Positions 7,362 through 15,967 of a DNA stretch of 64,000 nucleotides are shown here, piece after piece (positions within the stretch are counted from its first letter, which is position 1; each line of letters starts with the position of its first letter). The notes below the pieces were generated by a model. It saw nothing but the letters and a program-made list of their open reading frames with translations, was not told where the DNA came from and made no database searches. The DNA comes from Saprospiraceae bacterium. GTDB taxonomy: Bacteria > Bacteroidota > Bacteroidia > Chitinophagales > Saprospiraceae. Where the stretch lies: assembly GCA_029263015.1 (NCBI GenBank), contig JAJCYI010000187.1:1-64000 (forward strand). The letters run 5' to 3'. Both the position numbers and the translations under genes were made by a program.

Positions 7362-8831
7362 TCAAAATTGTTTTGCCGTCCGCTTGTTATACTTGTGGAC
7401 GGCAAATTCTGCTTTATAATCTGCTGCTTTTTCAAGCAACCATCCCTTAAAATAAACGGGTGAAGTGTTTTCGATTTTGTGCAGTAGTTTTTCTTTTGGG
7501 GTTTTCCTTTGAAGCAATAGTTTGGTATTGCGAATAAAATTTAATGTCGCTTCAACTGGTTCTTTGTTTGATTTCCGGTGACGAAATAGGTACACCTCGA
7601 AAGAAGCACAATAGTTGAAGATTTTGTCTTCGTCTTTGTGTAACTCATAGTAGCACCTGACCATGAGGGTCTTTAGGCGGATCGCCTCATGGATGTTGTT
7701 AAATCCTATTCCTTCCAGCGTATGTAGAGAAGTCTTGAAATTACCCTTTTCAAATGAGATTAGTGCATTTGCTACCTGTGTGGTATGTTCTCTATTTTCT
7801 GGATGGAGACAGTGTTTTTGAGCTTTAACGAAAGGTGTGGCCCAGTCAAAGGCTTTTACCTTAGAAGCGACATTGATGATATTGTTGAACTGGGTGGGTG
7901 ACATTATTCCATTGTCCACAAAAACACCGTACTTCAGGCCCAAGATGTTGAGTTGGTGGGTCTTCTCCCAATATTCTTCCTTCCCCTGCCTTATTTGGGA
8001 AGCAGCGTGATTATGCAAATAGCTTATAATGACGTGTAATTCTGACGGGTCGATTTTTTCAGCATTTTCATTCAGCAAAGCCCCTGCTTCGATATAACTT
8101 TTGTCATGGTGGTCGGCAATAAGTTGATAAATACTCCGATAAATCATCAATAATGGATGTTCTGTAGGATTTTGTAAATTATCAATCATAGCTAAGGCCA
8201 GATGAGGAATGCTGGTATCAAAATCCAGCGATAGTAGATTATTCAGGTTAAGCATTTCACATGATGCCTTTAACCGAGACAACATATAGAATAAATCCAA
8301 ATTATTGGCATATTGCTGCAAACTAGTACTGTCTGGTGAAGAGTTGCCATGTATTAAGTGATTGTAATAAATATAGTTTGCCATCATGCCTTCCTCATAA
8401 TCAATTGGGCTTCTCCGAGGGCGTTTTCCCAATTCCAATTGGAGATTCTTCGCAGACCTTGAAAATTCCGCATCAAGCTCCTGCTCCTGTAATACCTTTA
8501 ACCACAGAACACTACTTTCAAAAGACTTGTCTTTACTTTTATTAAGTAATAGAAATTCTTTTAAACACAAGTGCAAATCAGATAACGCATTTAACAATTT
8601 GATCCTTTTTTTTGGGTTTGCTTCCAAAGGCTCTTTGAATATTTTCCGATATGCATATCCAATCTCTAGCTTTTTTTCATCCTGAAAACCAGCATGGCAT
8701 TTTCTGATATACTCAAATACCGTGATCGCAATGTCACTACTGGCATGAAGGCGTTTCAAGTGTTTCCTGAAAGCCAAAAAATCATCCTCACTAAGTGTCC
8801 GGAATAGGTTGATAAATTTACTTTTTTTCAT
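7362..8831 (-). CDS. Large helical hypothetical protein
   Basis: 489 residues, start MKKSKFINLFRTLSEDDFLA. The protein is entirely helical in appearance, with a regular pattern of amphipathic helices suggestive of degenerate TPR/HAT-like repeats (for example the region around residues 350-430). There is no signal peptide, no membrane segment and no catalytic motif. The family appears to be one of the lineage-specific expanded hypothetical families of filamentous Bacteroidota, but I cannot name it. It is transcribed away from the conflict island and divergent from the gene at 9189, sharing a 357-base upstream region. A scaffold role is only a guess. Confidence 0.6.
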   Translation of the reverse strand: MKKSKFINLFRTLSEDDFLAFRKHLKRLHASSDIAITVFEYIRKCHAGFQDEKKLEIGYAYRKIFKEPLEANPKKRIKLLNALSDLHLCLKEFLLLNKSKDKSFESSVLWLKVLQEQELDAEFSRSAKNLQLELGKRPRRSPIDYEEGMMANYIYYNHLIHGNSSPDSTSLQQYANNLDLFYMLSRLKASCEMLNLNNLLSLDFDTSIPHLALAMIDNLQNPTEHPLLMIYRSIYQLIADHHDKSYIEAGALLNENAEKIDPSELHVIISYLHNHAASQIRQGKEEYWEKTHQLNILGLKYGVFVDNGIMSPTQFNNIINVASKVKAFDWATPFVKAQKHCLHPENREHTTQVANALISFEKGNFKTSLHTLEGIGFNNIHEAIRLKTLMVRCYYELHKDEDKIFNYCASFEVYLFRHRKSNKEPVEATLNFIRNTKLLLQRKTPKEKLLHKIENTSPVYFKGWLLEKAADYKAEFAVHKYNKRTAKQF

Positions 8832-9188
8832 AAAAAATAGTCATATTTCACGGTGAAAAAATTTACTACAAACTGAATTCAATAGTTTGTAGGTTTTTGT
8901 GACTGTCTAAAGCTGCAAAGCATTACAACAACTTATTAAGTAATTGGTTATCTGATGATTATCGAAAATATCATCAAAAATAATAAGAATACCATCTTCT
9001 ATCAGATATTAACTGCAAGGTATAAAAAATCCTTAAATCTTAAATAATGAAGGTGATAAAGGTGAAAATTGTATTTGAAATAGTTTATATTATTAAATCA
9101 ACTTACAGCATGTTTTTATTCAATTGAAAACCCAGCGAGTTTAACCTCATTTCATTCTCACTCTTGAACATCTTATATAACTGACAAT
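8832..9188. promoter_or_regulatory. Divergent intergenic region, AT-rich
   Basis: 357 bases between two divergent genes, very AT-rich, without a supported gene. It must hold the promoters of both the helical protein (minus) and the helix-turn-helix gene (plus). I see no convincing Bacteroidota promoter pair (TTTG and TAnnTTTG at the right spacing) and no strong hairpin. Confidence 0.35.
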
Positions 9189-9503
9189 ATGGAAGGTAGT
9201 CGCAAACACTTGTTAGATAGATTTCAGGAACACCTTGGCGAGCGTTACCAAATTTGGTGTGAAAGGCACGGCGTCCGAAAATCTGACGACCGCTTGGTCA
9301 CCTTCCTCATCGATCAGGATTTGATCCCATCTGTCCAAATAAAACGGTATGCAGTAAAAAGCGAGTTTGAAAAATTGAGCAAAGAACCATGTTTTAATAA
9401 AACCCACATAGTAAACATATTGGCACACCGCTTTAATATTTCAGAGCGGACTGTTTGGAACATCCTCAAGCACAGTGGCACAGGTAACGGGAAGCATCAA
9501 TAA
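9189..9503 (+). CDS. Small helix-turn-helix protein, putative regulator
   Basis: 104 residues. The C-terminal half contains a likely DNA-binding element: KTHIVNILAHRFNISERTVW followed by NILKH reads as a helix-turn-helix of the 'sigma-70 region 4/terminase' type common in Bacteroidota. The N-terminal half is charged and helical. It lies 81 bases before the nucleosidase gene on the same strand and is the first gene of the plus-strand conflict cluster, so a regulatory role for that cluster is a reasonable inference. It could alternatively be an uncharacterised effector-associated domain. No sequence evidence separates the two. Confidence 0.5.
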   Translation: MEGSRKHLLDRFQEHLGERYQIWCERHGVRKSDDRLVTFLIDQDLIPSVQIKRYAVKSEFEKLSKEPCFNKTHIVNILAHRFNISERTVWNILKHSGTGNGKHQ

Positions 9504-9584
9504 AATCCTTTTCCACCTATATCATTTAAACATTGTTTTGAGAAAGCTTCAGTAAAACATTTTGGTAAATAACGGCTATTTGAA

Positions 9585-10745
9585 ATGCCTTCGACAAACA
9601 CAATGAACGTAGCAATCCTTACTCCCATTCAAGTAGAGCACAGTGCCATATTGGCGCAACTTTCCTCCTTTACTGAGCAAATGGTGGATGGCAACCACTA
9701 CCTTTTGGGAAGTCTCAATGGCAGGCATCAAAGCTTTAACATCATCACACAACAAGCCGGACCAAAGAATGAGAACACCGCCTTGGCGACAGAAAAGGTC
9801 ATTCGACACTTTCAACCTGTTGTAGTCATTCTGGCAGGAGTAGCAGGTGGCGTCAAGAATGTTGCCATTGGAGACGTGGTGGTCGGAACAAAATACTATG
9901 GTTACGAATTTGGCAAGGTAACGCCAGAAGGATTTGCAACGAGACCTGAATCAGGCCATTATAGCAAGGAACTTCTCACTATTGCCCAGTCAGTTGCAGG
10001 TAATGGAAACTGGCGACAACGGGCAAAAAAATCAGGTTCAGCAAATGTAGTGTTCGGTGCTATTGCAGCAGGCAACAAAGTTATTGCAGCTACAGACTCC
10101 GAAGTGTTCCGCTTGCTCAAGCACACTTATAATGATACCACCGCCATCGAGATGGAAGCCACTGGCTTCGGACAGGCAATGCAATCGTACCCAGCTACCC
10201 GCTTCTTGAACGTACGGGGCATATCTGACTTACTTGACGGGAAATCGAAATCGGACGCTGGCGGGTCGCAAGAATTGGCAGCGGACAATATGGCGGCGTT
10301 TGTGTTTGAATTGCTTTATCAATTGGATGTTTCACAATTTAAAATCATAGGTAGTATGGATATTAAAGAGTTGTCAAAACAAATTATTGGGCTGATTATA
10401 CCCATTGTCAGATTGGACGCTGCACAGAAAATCGGAGCGGATTTCAAAGATGCTACGAATGGTACGGTTCGGGAGCTTTGGGAGAAGGTGAAACCACTAT
10501 TTATTGAGGAGTATGAGGAGCTGAAAACAACACCAGAGGATGCGGATGCTCAGACTGCGGCTGGGATGAAGTTGAAACGGGTGTTGGAAAGGGAAGAAGA
10601 TTTACGTAAAGAAGTAGTGGGGTTGGTGGAGAAGGCGAAAGAAGAAAAAGCAAACACCAAAGTGGCTATAGAAAATAGTAAGAATGTGATTCAGGGGAGT
10701 AGTATTTCGGTGGGAGGGAATTTTCATTTGGGGGATAAAGCTTAA
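9585..10745 (+). CDS. Nucleosidase/phosphorylase (PNP_UDP fold) effector with C-terminal signalling motif
   Basis: 386 residues. Residues 1-245 form a purine nucleoside phosphorylase / MTA-SAH nucleosidase domain: NVAILTPIQVEHSAI, the phosphate/ribose loop VVILAGVAGGV (PNP glycine motif), AIEMEATGFGQAM (purine-site E-M-E) and NVRGISDLLDGKS. Residues about 250-365 are a charged helical linker. The end (367-384, NVIQGSSISVGGNFHLGD) is a short glycine-rich motif also present in the NACHT protein at 24191, the protein at 28210 and twice in the adaptor at 29775. In NLR-type conflict systems such nucleosidases are toxic effectors that destroy nucleotides or adenine nucleosides, recruited by motif-to-motif templating. 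A housekeeping Pfs enzyme is unlikely because of the long extra C-terminal part. Confidence 0.85.
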   Translation: MPSTNTMNVAILTPIQVEHSAILAQLSSFTEQMVDGNHYLLGSLNGRHQSFNIITQQAGPKNENTALATEKVIRHFQPVVVILAGVAGGVKNVAIGDVVVGTKYYGYEFGKVTPEGFATRPESGHYSKELLTIAQSVAGNGNWRQRAKKSGSANVVFGAIAAGNKVIAATDSEVFRLLKHTYNDTTAIEMEATGFGQAMQSYPATRFLNVRGISDLLDGKSKSDAGGSQELAADNMAAFVFELLYQLDVSQFKIIGSMDIKELSKQIIGLIIPIVRLDAAQKIGADFKDATNGTVRELWEKVKPLFIEEYEELKTTPEDADAQTAAGMKLKRVLEREEDLRKEVVGLVEKAKEEKANTKVAIENSKNVIQGSSISVGGNFHLGDKA

Positions 10746-10802
10746 CTAATTCTGCCTTAATAAACAATAGCATGAAAGTATTTTAATATCTAATTACCAA
10801 TC

Positions 10803-10997
10803 ATGTCCAACAAAAAATTTTCAATAGTTGCAGAAGGAAGAACAGTTGCGACTTCTAATGAAAACGAAAAGTTTAAAGTACAAGGAGGTACTCGCCCCAA
10901 AGTTTGCCCCTTTTGTCTAACTCCGGACAAGATTAAACGACTTGAAGGTCAATCTGAAAAAACGTGGAAATGCAAAGAGTGTGGACACGAATGGTGA
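10803..10997 (+). CDS. Small zinc-ribbon protein
   Basis: 64 residues with a C-terminal zinc ribbon: CPFC (near residue 40) and CKEC (near 59), followed by GHEW at the end. The first 38 residues are polar and include a Thr/Asn-rich stretch. It lies 25 bases before the E1 start and is co-directional with the ubiquitin-like operon, so it may be that operon's first gene. Zinc ribbons of this kind bind nucleic acid or proteins. A role as a substrate receptor or partner of the E1 is only inference. The gene is short, but the two Cys pairs are too regular to be chance. Confidence 0.6.
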   Translation: MSNKKFSIVAEGRTVATSNENEKFKVQGGTRPKVCPFCLTPDKIKRLEGQSEKTWKCKECGHEW

Positions 10998-11022
10998 GTC
11001 TTTAACAAAAAAAAACTCAATT

Positions 11023-12270
11023 ATGAGCAAAAAATTTATCATCAATGAAATTGCAGAAGAACAAGAGGGGTTTTTCGATAGGCAGCAACTTATTTCATGG
11101 TGGAATCCTGAGATTTTGCAATCAGCAAAAGTAATGGTTGTTGGTGCAGGTGCCATTGGAAATGAAACACTTAAGAATTTGGCGTTGCTTGGAGTTGGAA
11201 ATATTTTTATAGTGGACTTCGACCAAATTTCCCCATCTAACCTTAGCCGAACAGTATTATTTAGAAAATCAGATGTCAAGCAAAACAAAGCTGAAATTGC
11301 TGCGAAACGTACACTTGAACTTTGCCTTTATGAACATACGAAAGTGGATTGGTTTCATGGTGATGCCGTATGGGAATTAGGTACAGGCATCTTCCGCTCT
11401 ATGGACATTGTATTAGGTTGCCTTGACAATATTGAAACCAGATTTGCGATCAACCGCCGATGCCGGTTGGCAGGAGTACCATGGATTGATACAGGAATTA
11501 CTGAGTTGAGAGGGCGTGTTAATGTTTATGACACCAAAGGGGCTTGTTATGAGTGTTCAATGACTAAAGAACAGTATGAAGCTAGAAGGGTACGTTATTC
11601 TTGTGATGTATTTAAGAAGAAGATGTTTAACGAAGGAAAAGTGCCAACTGTTCAAATAGCGAGTGCATGGGTGAGCGCTATTCAGGTTCAAGAAGCTATT
11701 AAGCTACTTCACAATCAAAATGAAATGGTAGGACATATGGTGTACTATGAAGGGAGAACGAATGATTTCGACAGATTCAAACTGACCGAAAACCCGGATT
11801 GTGATGCTCATGTACGTTGCCTTGATATAATGACTTTACCCCTTACTTCGTCTGTAAGTTTGGAGATGTTTTTACATCATATCTCTAATAAGTGCTATCA
11901 AGGCGAAGCGATATCGTTGGATATCAGTGAATTGAATTTTGTTAGATCAGTGGAATGCCGTTCTTGTCAGACCCCAATTTACCTGTTAAAACCAGCCTTC
12001 CGGGTTTATGATAATGAACTTTTTTGTGGTAATTGTCAAAATAAGGCAAAAGAAGGGATTGATGATAATAGCAAACCACATATTGATTTTGTGCGCAAAT
12101 CCAATTTGATAGAAACAGAAGATACAATATTAAAAATGTCTCTTCGGGATATAGGTATCCCTTTTTGGCATATTGTCACTATACGAGATGAATCGGGAGA
12201 AGCCAGAGAGTTTGAATTGCAGGAGGACAAACACTTATTGCTACCCAATATTTTCAATGGACAGCATTAA
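11023..12270 (+). CDS. E1-like ubiquitin-activating enzyme (ThiF/MoeB fold)
   Basis: 415 residues from the ATG at 11023 (upstream in-frame alternatives overlap the zinc-ribbon gene). The adenylation domain shows the Rossmann loop VVGAGAIGNETLKNLALLG (G41-x-G43-x2-G46), the acidic end of strand 2 with IVDFDQISPSNLSR (Asp and Arg that bind ATP), and VLGCLDNIETR with the Mg-binding Asp. CYEC (175/178) is a first zinc pair. Cys194 in RRVRYSCDVF, just before the helix leading to 'VPTVQIASAWVSAIQVQEAIKLL', sits where E1s carry the thioester cysteine. A C-terminal domain (about 300-415) has a second CxxC...CxxC zinc ribbon (312/315 and 335/338). It would adenylate the Ubl encoded 27 bases downstream and pass it to the E2. 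Confidence 0.9.
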   Translation: MSKKFIINEIAEEQEGFFDRQQLISWWNPEILQSAKVMVVGAGAIGNETLKNLALLGVGNIFIVDFDQISPSNLSRTVLFRKSDVKQNKAEIAAKRTLELCLYEHTKVDWFHGDAVWELGTGIFRSMDIVLGCLDNIETRFAINRRCRLAGVPWIDTGITELRGRVNVYDTKGACYECSMTKEQYEARRVRYSCDVFKKKMFNEGKVPTVQIASAWVSAIQVQEAIKLLHNQNEMVGHMVYYEGRTNDFDRFKLTENPDCDAHVRCLDIMTLPLTSSVSLEMFLHHISNKCYQGEAISLDISELNFVRSVECRSCQTPIYLLKPAFRVYDNELFCGNCQNKAKEGIDDNSKPHIDFVRKSNLIETEDTILKMSLRDIGIPFWHIVTIRDESGEAREFELQEDKHLLLPNIFNGQH

Positions 12271-12297
12271 TTTTTAACTAACTAATAAATAATTAAC

Positions 12298-12582
12298 ATG
12301 GCTGAAATTAAACTGAATTTCTTACACCCTACCGATGGTAGAATCCTCACGGTTGATGTTGACGATACCATGACTGCCTTAGAAGCAATTGGAGAATTGT
12401 TAGGAGCTAATTTCATCCCTTCTAATCCCGATGGTTATAAGTTAGCCATTAAGGGCGGTGGGGATATTTTATCAAATCAATCATTTGGGAATGCAGGTGC
12501 TCAAGCGGGAGCTACAATTAGAGTCTTGCCCCAAACTGATGCAGGATTTAGAGTCTTTTATCCTCACTTTCTTGAAAACTAA
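12298..12582 (+). CDS. Ubiquitin-like protein (beta-grasp, YukD/EsaB-like)
   Basis: 94 residues with a full beta-grasp pattern: strand 1 AEIKLNFLHP, strand 2 GRILTVDVDDTMT, the helix ALEAIGELLGA, strand 3 YKLAIKGGG, then SFGNAGAQAGATIRVLPQTD as the last turn and strand. It lies between the E1 and E2 genes (27 and 5 bases apart), which identifies it as the conjugated modifier. There is no C-terminal di-glycine. Instead Gly83 is followed by 11 residues (FRVFYPHFLEN). By analogy with ubiquitin and SUMO precursors, one of the two JAB peptidases in the operon could trim this tail. Alternatively the full-length C-terminus is used directly, as in some bacterial pathways without Gly-Gly. Confidence 0.85.
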   Translation: MAEIKLNFLHPTDGRILTVDVDDTMTALEAIGELLGANFIPSNPDGYKLAIKGGGDILSNQSFGNAGAQAGATIRVLPQTDAGFRVFYPHFLEN

Positions 12583-12587
12583 CTGTT

Positions 12588-13163
12588 ATGGAAAGGACTA
12601 GAGAAGAAAGAAGAAATATTCGCTTAAAAAATGATTACCAACAGATGGTAAACATTCGAGGTGAATTGGTTCAATGGGATGCTTTAAGGGGTGCCGCTCC
12701 TCATGTAGAAGAGTACCGTATTCGGGTAAAACTGCGTACGATTATCGGAATCAGTGGAGATATCCCACAATATCGTAACGAACATGAAATAAGTGTAGTC
12801 ATCCCACCAGATTATCCTAATTCGCCACCCATGGCTCGGATGATAAGCAATCCGCAACCATTTCACCCTAATTGGTATACTGATGGAAGGTGGTGCCCTG
12901 GAATCTGGATTATGTCCGAATCATTAGGGCAATTTGTTACGAGAATGCTGTTGACACTTCAGTTTGATCTGGAGATTACAAACCCAGATAGTGCGGCAAA
13001 CCCTGAAGCTGAAGATTGGTATAACAGGCACTGTGCAGGTGGTCTGTTTCCAATAGACCGTACCGTTTTGCCTGACCCCACAGTAAATAGAGAAGAAGCA
13101 CCCGCAGCTAAAAAGACCTTTAATATTGTAGATCAAGCGAGTCGTTTCAAAATAAATGGATAA
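12588..13163 (+). CDS. E2-like ubiquitin-conjugating enzyme (UBC fold)
   Basis: 191 residues. The UBC core is easily read: a first helix and strands to about residue 72, the YPNSPP motif (76-81), the HPN triad FHPNWY (His93, Pro94, Asn95), and the active cysteine in GRWCPGIW (Cys103), then the helical segment with 'NPDSAANPEAEDWY', the bacterial counterpart of the 'P....A...' end of E2s. The spacing HPN-x7-Cys matches eukaryotic E2s. The extra C-terminal 25 residues are polar. It would accept the Ubl from the E1 as a thioester and transfer it to a target, with or without the RING-like protein at 15968. It is 5 bases after the Ubl gene. All catalytic landmarks are intact. Confidence 0.9.
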   Translation: MERTREERRNIRLKNDYQQMVNIRGELVQWDALRGAAPHVEEYRIRVKLRTIIGISGDIPQYRNEHEISVVIPPDYPNSPPMARMISNPQPFHPNWYTDGRWCPGIWIMSESLGQFVTRMLLTLQFDLEITNPDSAANPEAEDWYNRHCAGGLFPIDRTVLPDPTVNREEAPAAKKTFNIVDQASRFKING

Positions 13164-13748
13164 GCGGTTTTAATATTCCCTCTATTGAAAGGTGACAGCT
13201 TTTGGTGTCATTCGACATTGAGATATTTTTTCTTGAAGACTGCTGTTTTTTATGACAAACGAAAGGGGGAGCCTTGGCTACTTTTACCTAAGTATTAAAG
13301 CTTGTAGACCTATTTGGCAACACATTGGATGAGGAACCGATACAACTTGTAATCAAGTAGAACAAGGCAGAATGCTGTTCAGTGAAGTCTTGAAGAATAA
13401 GCAAAACGATGTCTTCCTTGGCTATGAACGCATTGCTTGCCTGCGGAAATTTCAGACTCGATGAAATCTGTTATTTCAACATGCCGCTTAGAAAAAAATC
13501 TTTAGGGCCTTATGAGTTGAACACTTTACGTCCTCCAGGGATGACGTTGAGCTTATTGAGTTGTGATCATTCACCTCCGGAACATTTAGGGTTTATATAT
13601 TAGAGACAGATTGAGAGACTCAGCTTAATTTTTTTCAACAGCCGGGGCATTTTTTAAGAGATGCTAAATCTTAAGTAAGAGATTTAGAGGATTTTCAGTG
13701 GAAAATTTGTACCGGAATGTCATGGTAGCATGACTAAAAGCAATTTAC
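13164..13748. other. Unexplained gap inside the ubiquitin-like operon
   Basis: 585 bases without a convincing gene split the operon between E2 and the first JAB gene. All frames are broken by stops, the longest being a 64-codon frame (13409-13603) with a poor composition. It could be the remnant of a lost gene or insertion, a long untranslated region with an internal promoter, or an RNA. No obvious terminator is seen. Confidence 0.4.
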
Positions 13749-14492
13749 ATGTTTAAGATTATTGACATAAATAGGCCATTTGTACCTGCCGAAAAGGTGG
13801 AGCCCAAGTTTCATATCTTGGAACAGAGGGATAGTCAAAACCTTCGTATAGGAGCATTACATAGGCTTTATATTTTGGAAAGTACTTGGGCAGAAGAAAT
13901 TGGTGTACACTTGGGATGGGGGAAAAGGACTAAACAAAACCGTGTTGAACAAGGAGGTATTTTACTTGGAGAGGTTTTCCATGACCCTGATCAAAATCGA
14001 ACCTTTGTCATAGTCCAAAAAGCCATTCCAGGAGTGTCCGCCCAAGGAAGCCCAGGCTACCTTTCCATGGGACACAGCACTTGGGAAGAAATGCTAAACG
14101 AAGCAGATGTTTTCCTCGAAAGAACAGAATATCCCTTGCGAATAATAGGTTGGTACCATTCACATCCAAACGAATTGCCCGTTTTTATGTCTGGAACCGA
14201 CCTGAATACGCAAGCGAAATTCTTCCACAACGACTGGCAGTTTTCCATTGTCATTAACCCGCATAAGCAAATTTGGCGGGCCTTTGTTGGGCTTAATGCT
14301 CCAGAATGTGAAGGCTTTGTGATTGCTGACCAATCCTTCTTAGATTGGAGGGCGGAGGAAAAAGTGATTGAAAACGCACCAGAACTTGTCAAACCTGCTC
14401 AAGAAGAATCAAGGGATATTGAAATTCTACCCGAATCAGAAAATCAGGATAATAATCCAAATATTCAATCAATTCCACCAAAATATGAATGA
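13749..14492 (+). CDS. JAB/JAMM (MPN+) metallopeptidase, deubiquitinase-like
   Basis: 247 residues. The JAMM zinc centre is complete: Glu67 in VEQGGILLGEVF, then GWYHSHP (His137, His139) and SGTDLNTQ (Ser148, Asp151). The spacing between the second His and Ser is one residue longer than in Rpn11 or CSN5, and the same extra residue is present in the second JAB of this operon, so it is a feature of this family and not damage. The N-terminal 35 residues contain a short hydrophobic strand. The C-terminal tail (about 205-247) is acidic and disordered. It probably removes the Ubl from targets or trims the Ubl tail. The stop overlaps the next gene's start by 8 bases. Confidence 0.9.
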   Translation: MFKIIDINRPFVPAEKVEPKFHILEQRDSQNLRIGALHRLYILESTWAEEIGVHLGWGKRTKQNRVEQGGILLGEVFHDPDQNRTFVIVQKAIPGVSAQGSPGYLSMGHSTWEEMLNEADVFLERTEYPLRIIGWYHSHPNELPVFMSGTDLNTQAKFFHNDWQFSIVINPHKQIWRAFVGLNAPECEGFVIADQSFLDWRAEEKVIENAPELVKPAQEESRDIEILPESENQDNNPNIQSIPPKYE

Positions 14493-15864
14493 ATCAAACA
14501 CATACCCTACTCCTGAACAAGTATATAGGGAGTTGCTCAGGAACATCGGCAACTATATGGATAGAGTTCGATTAGTTGCACTGGATTCCGGTATCCCCCC
14601 AAAGGAATACACCTTTGAACTCAATATAAAAAGTATCGCTGATATTCGCTCAGATTACTCACCTCTTGAAAAAGATAAATGGCTTTTAAAAGTGAGGCTG
14701 CCACGTAGAGCAGAAACCACCCCTGATTGTGAGTTCCTTTCCAAAGGTGGGTTCATGAAGCCATTTCATCCACATGTAAAACCTACTTTCATGGGCAAGG
14801 GTAGCTGGATAGACTACAAAAAACCTGAACCGGACGAAACACTGTTGGATTTAGTTTTACGCATTTGTCGGTCACTACAGTTTGACCCAAATTATATTGA
14901 TACAAGTTTAGATACAAAACATATAGGCAATGAGAAAGCCCTGATCTGGTTTAAGACAATTCATGAGAAAAGCCCTGATAGCTTTCCCCGGGATAAAAAT
15001 GTCATTGAACCTGTTTATCAGATACTTCCACAATCCCCTTCGGAACATGGTCTGGAAACCTTGGATCAGGCAGAGGCTATAAATGATAAAGCTGCCTCTG
15101 AGACACCAAATATTCAATCATCATCCGATGATGAGAATCTGGCATTAAAGGATGAAATTAATGCACCTCTAAAAAAGAAATTCTCCATATCGCTTGCTAC
15201 TGAACCTTATCGCCCTAAAAGAGGCACTAAACCTAATCTTACAATTGAAGAGGAATTGAATTCCGATGTCAGGGCTACTGGCTTACGCAATGAATTGTAT
15301 GTTTTGACATCTGCCCGGGAAGACTTATTCAATCATATTGACTGGACGGCAAAATCACCTGAGAACCTGGTTGAACAAGGTGGACTGCTGCTTGGCGAGG
15401 TTTACTTCGATGAAGCCTCAAATGCACATATAGGAGTTGTGGAGCGAGCTATAGCTGCGAAATCAGCGGAGAGCTCTGCAACCCATTTGTCTTTGAGCCA
15501 CAATGTTTGGCGGGAAATGACCGAAAAGATTGACGAGGAGATGCCAGATAAACAAATTATTGGGTGGTATCATACGCACCCAAACAGGCTTGATGTATAC
15601 ATGTCCGAGGCAGACCTTAATACCCAAAGAATGATGTTTCCAAATGATTGGCAGTTCGCAGTTATTTTAAACCCCCATCGTCGTATCTGGAGGTCATTCA
15701 TTGGGTACAGCGGAGTAGAATGTCAAGGCTTTTTTGTCAAAAAGAGGGAGGACGACTCGACAAATTCTTTCGATCAAGAAGCCTCATCATATAGCGAAGA
15801 TGTAACGGAAGAATATGACACTTCCGAAAATATTGAAGAGGAAAATCCTAATACAGATTTATAG
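14485..15864 (+). CDS. Fusion of a cysteine-less E2-like domain and a JAB/JAMM peptidase
   Basis: 459 residues from the ATG at 14485, which overlaps the previous stop. The C-terminal domain (about 265-430) is a second JAMM peptidase with Glu297, His363, His365, Ser374 and Asp377 (GWYHTHPNRLDVYMSEADLN), closely related to its neighbour. The N-terminal domain (about 5-165) resembles the operon's own E2 in order: a helix, strands including WLLKVRLPRRAE, FHPHV (95-98) at the HPN position, Trp108, then LLDLVLRICRSLQF and NEKALIWFK. The active-site Cys is replaced: no Cys lies between residues 94 and 120. A catalytically dead E2 (UEV-like) would serve to bind the Ubl or E2. A 100-residue acidic linker joins the two. 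The JAB call is firm and the pseudo-E2 is inferred. Confidence 0.82.
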   Translation: MNESNTYPTPEQVYRELLRNIGNYMDRVRLVALDSGIPPKEYTFELNIKSIADIRSDYSPLEKDKWLLKVRLPRRAETTPDCEFLSKGGFMKPFHPHVKPTFMGKGSWIDYKKPEPDETLLDLVLRICRSLQFDPNYIDTSLDTKHIGNEKALIWFKTIHEKSPDSFPRDKNVIEPVYQILPQSPSEHGLETLDQAEAINDKAASETPNIQSSSDDENLALKDEINAPLKKKFSISLATEPYRPKRGTKPNLTIEEELNSDVRATGLRNELYVLTSAREDLFNHIDWTAKSPENLVEQGGLLLGEVYFDEASNAHIGVVERAIAAKSAESSATHLSLSHNVWREMTEKIDEEMPDKQIIGWYHTHPNRLDVYMSEADLNTQRMMFPNDWQFAVILNPHRRIWRSFIGYSGVECQGFFVKKREDDSTNSFDQEASSYSEDVTEEYDTSENIEEENPNTDL

Positions 15865-15967
15865 TACACTACTTTATTGCAATTGGTATTTTCCGAGTAT
15901 CCATACTATTGAAAACTACCCTATTTTGTTATTAAACAACTTTGCTTAAACGAAGTGTAAATTATTG

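Noticed and set aside
10803-15864. Type II CBASS operon (because of E1, E2 and JAB genes)
   Set aside because: No CD-NTase (no GS...DxD nucleotidyltransferase) and no CBASS effector lie in or next to the operon. The free Ubl and RING-like protein also argue for a true Ubl pathway.
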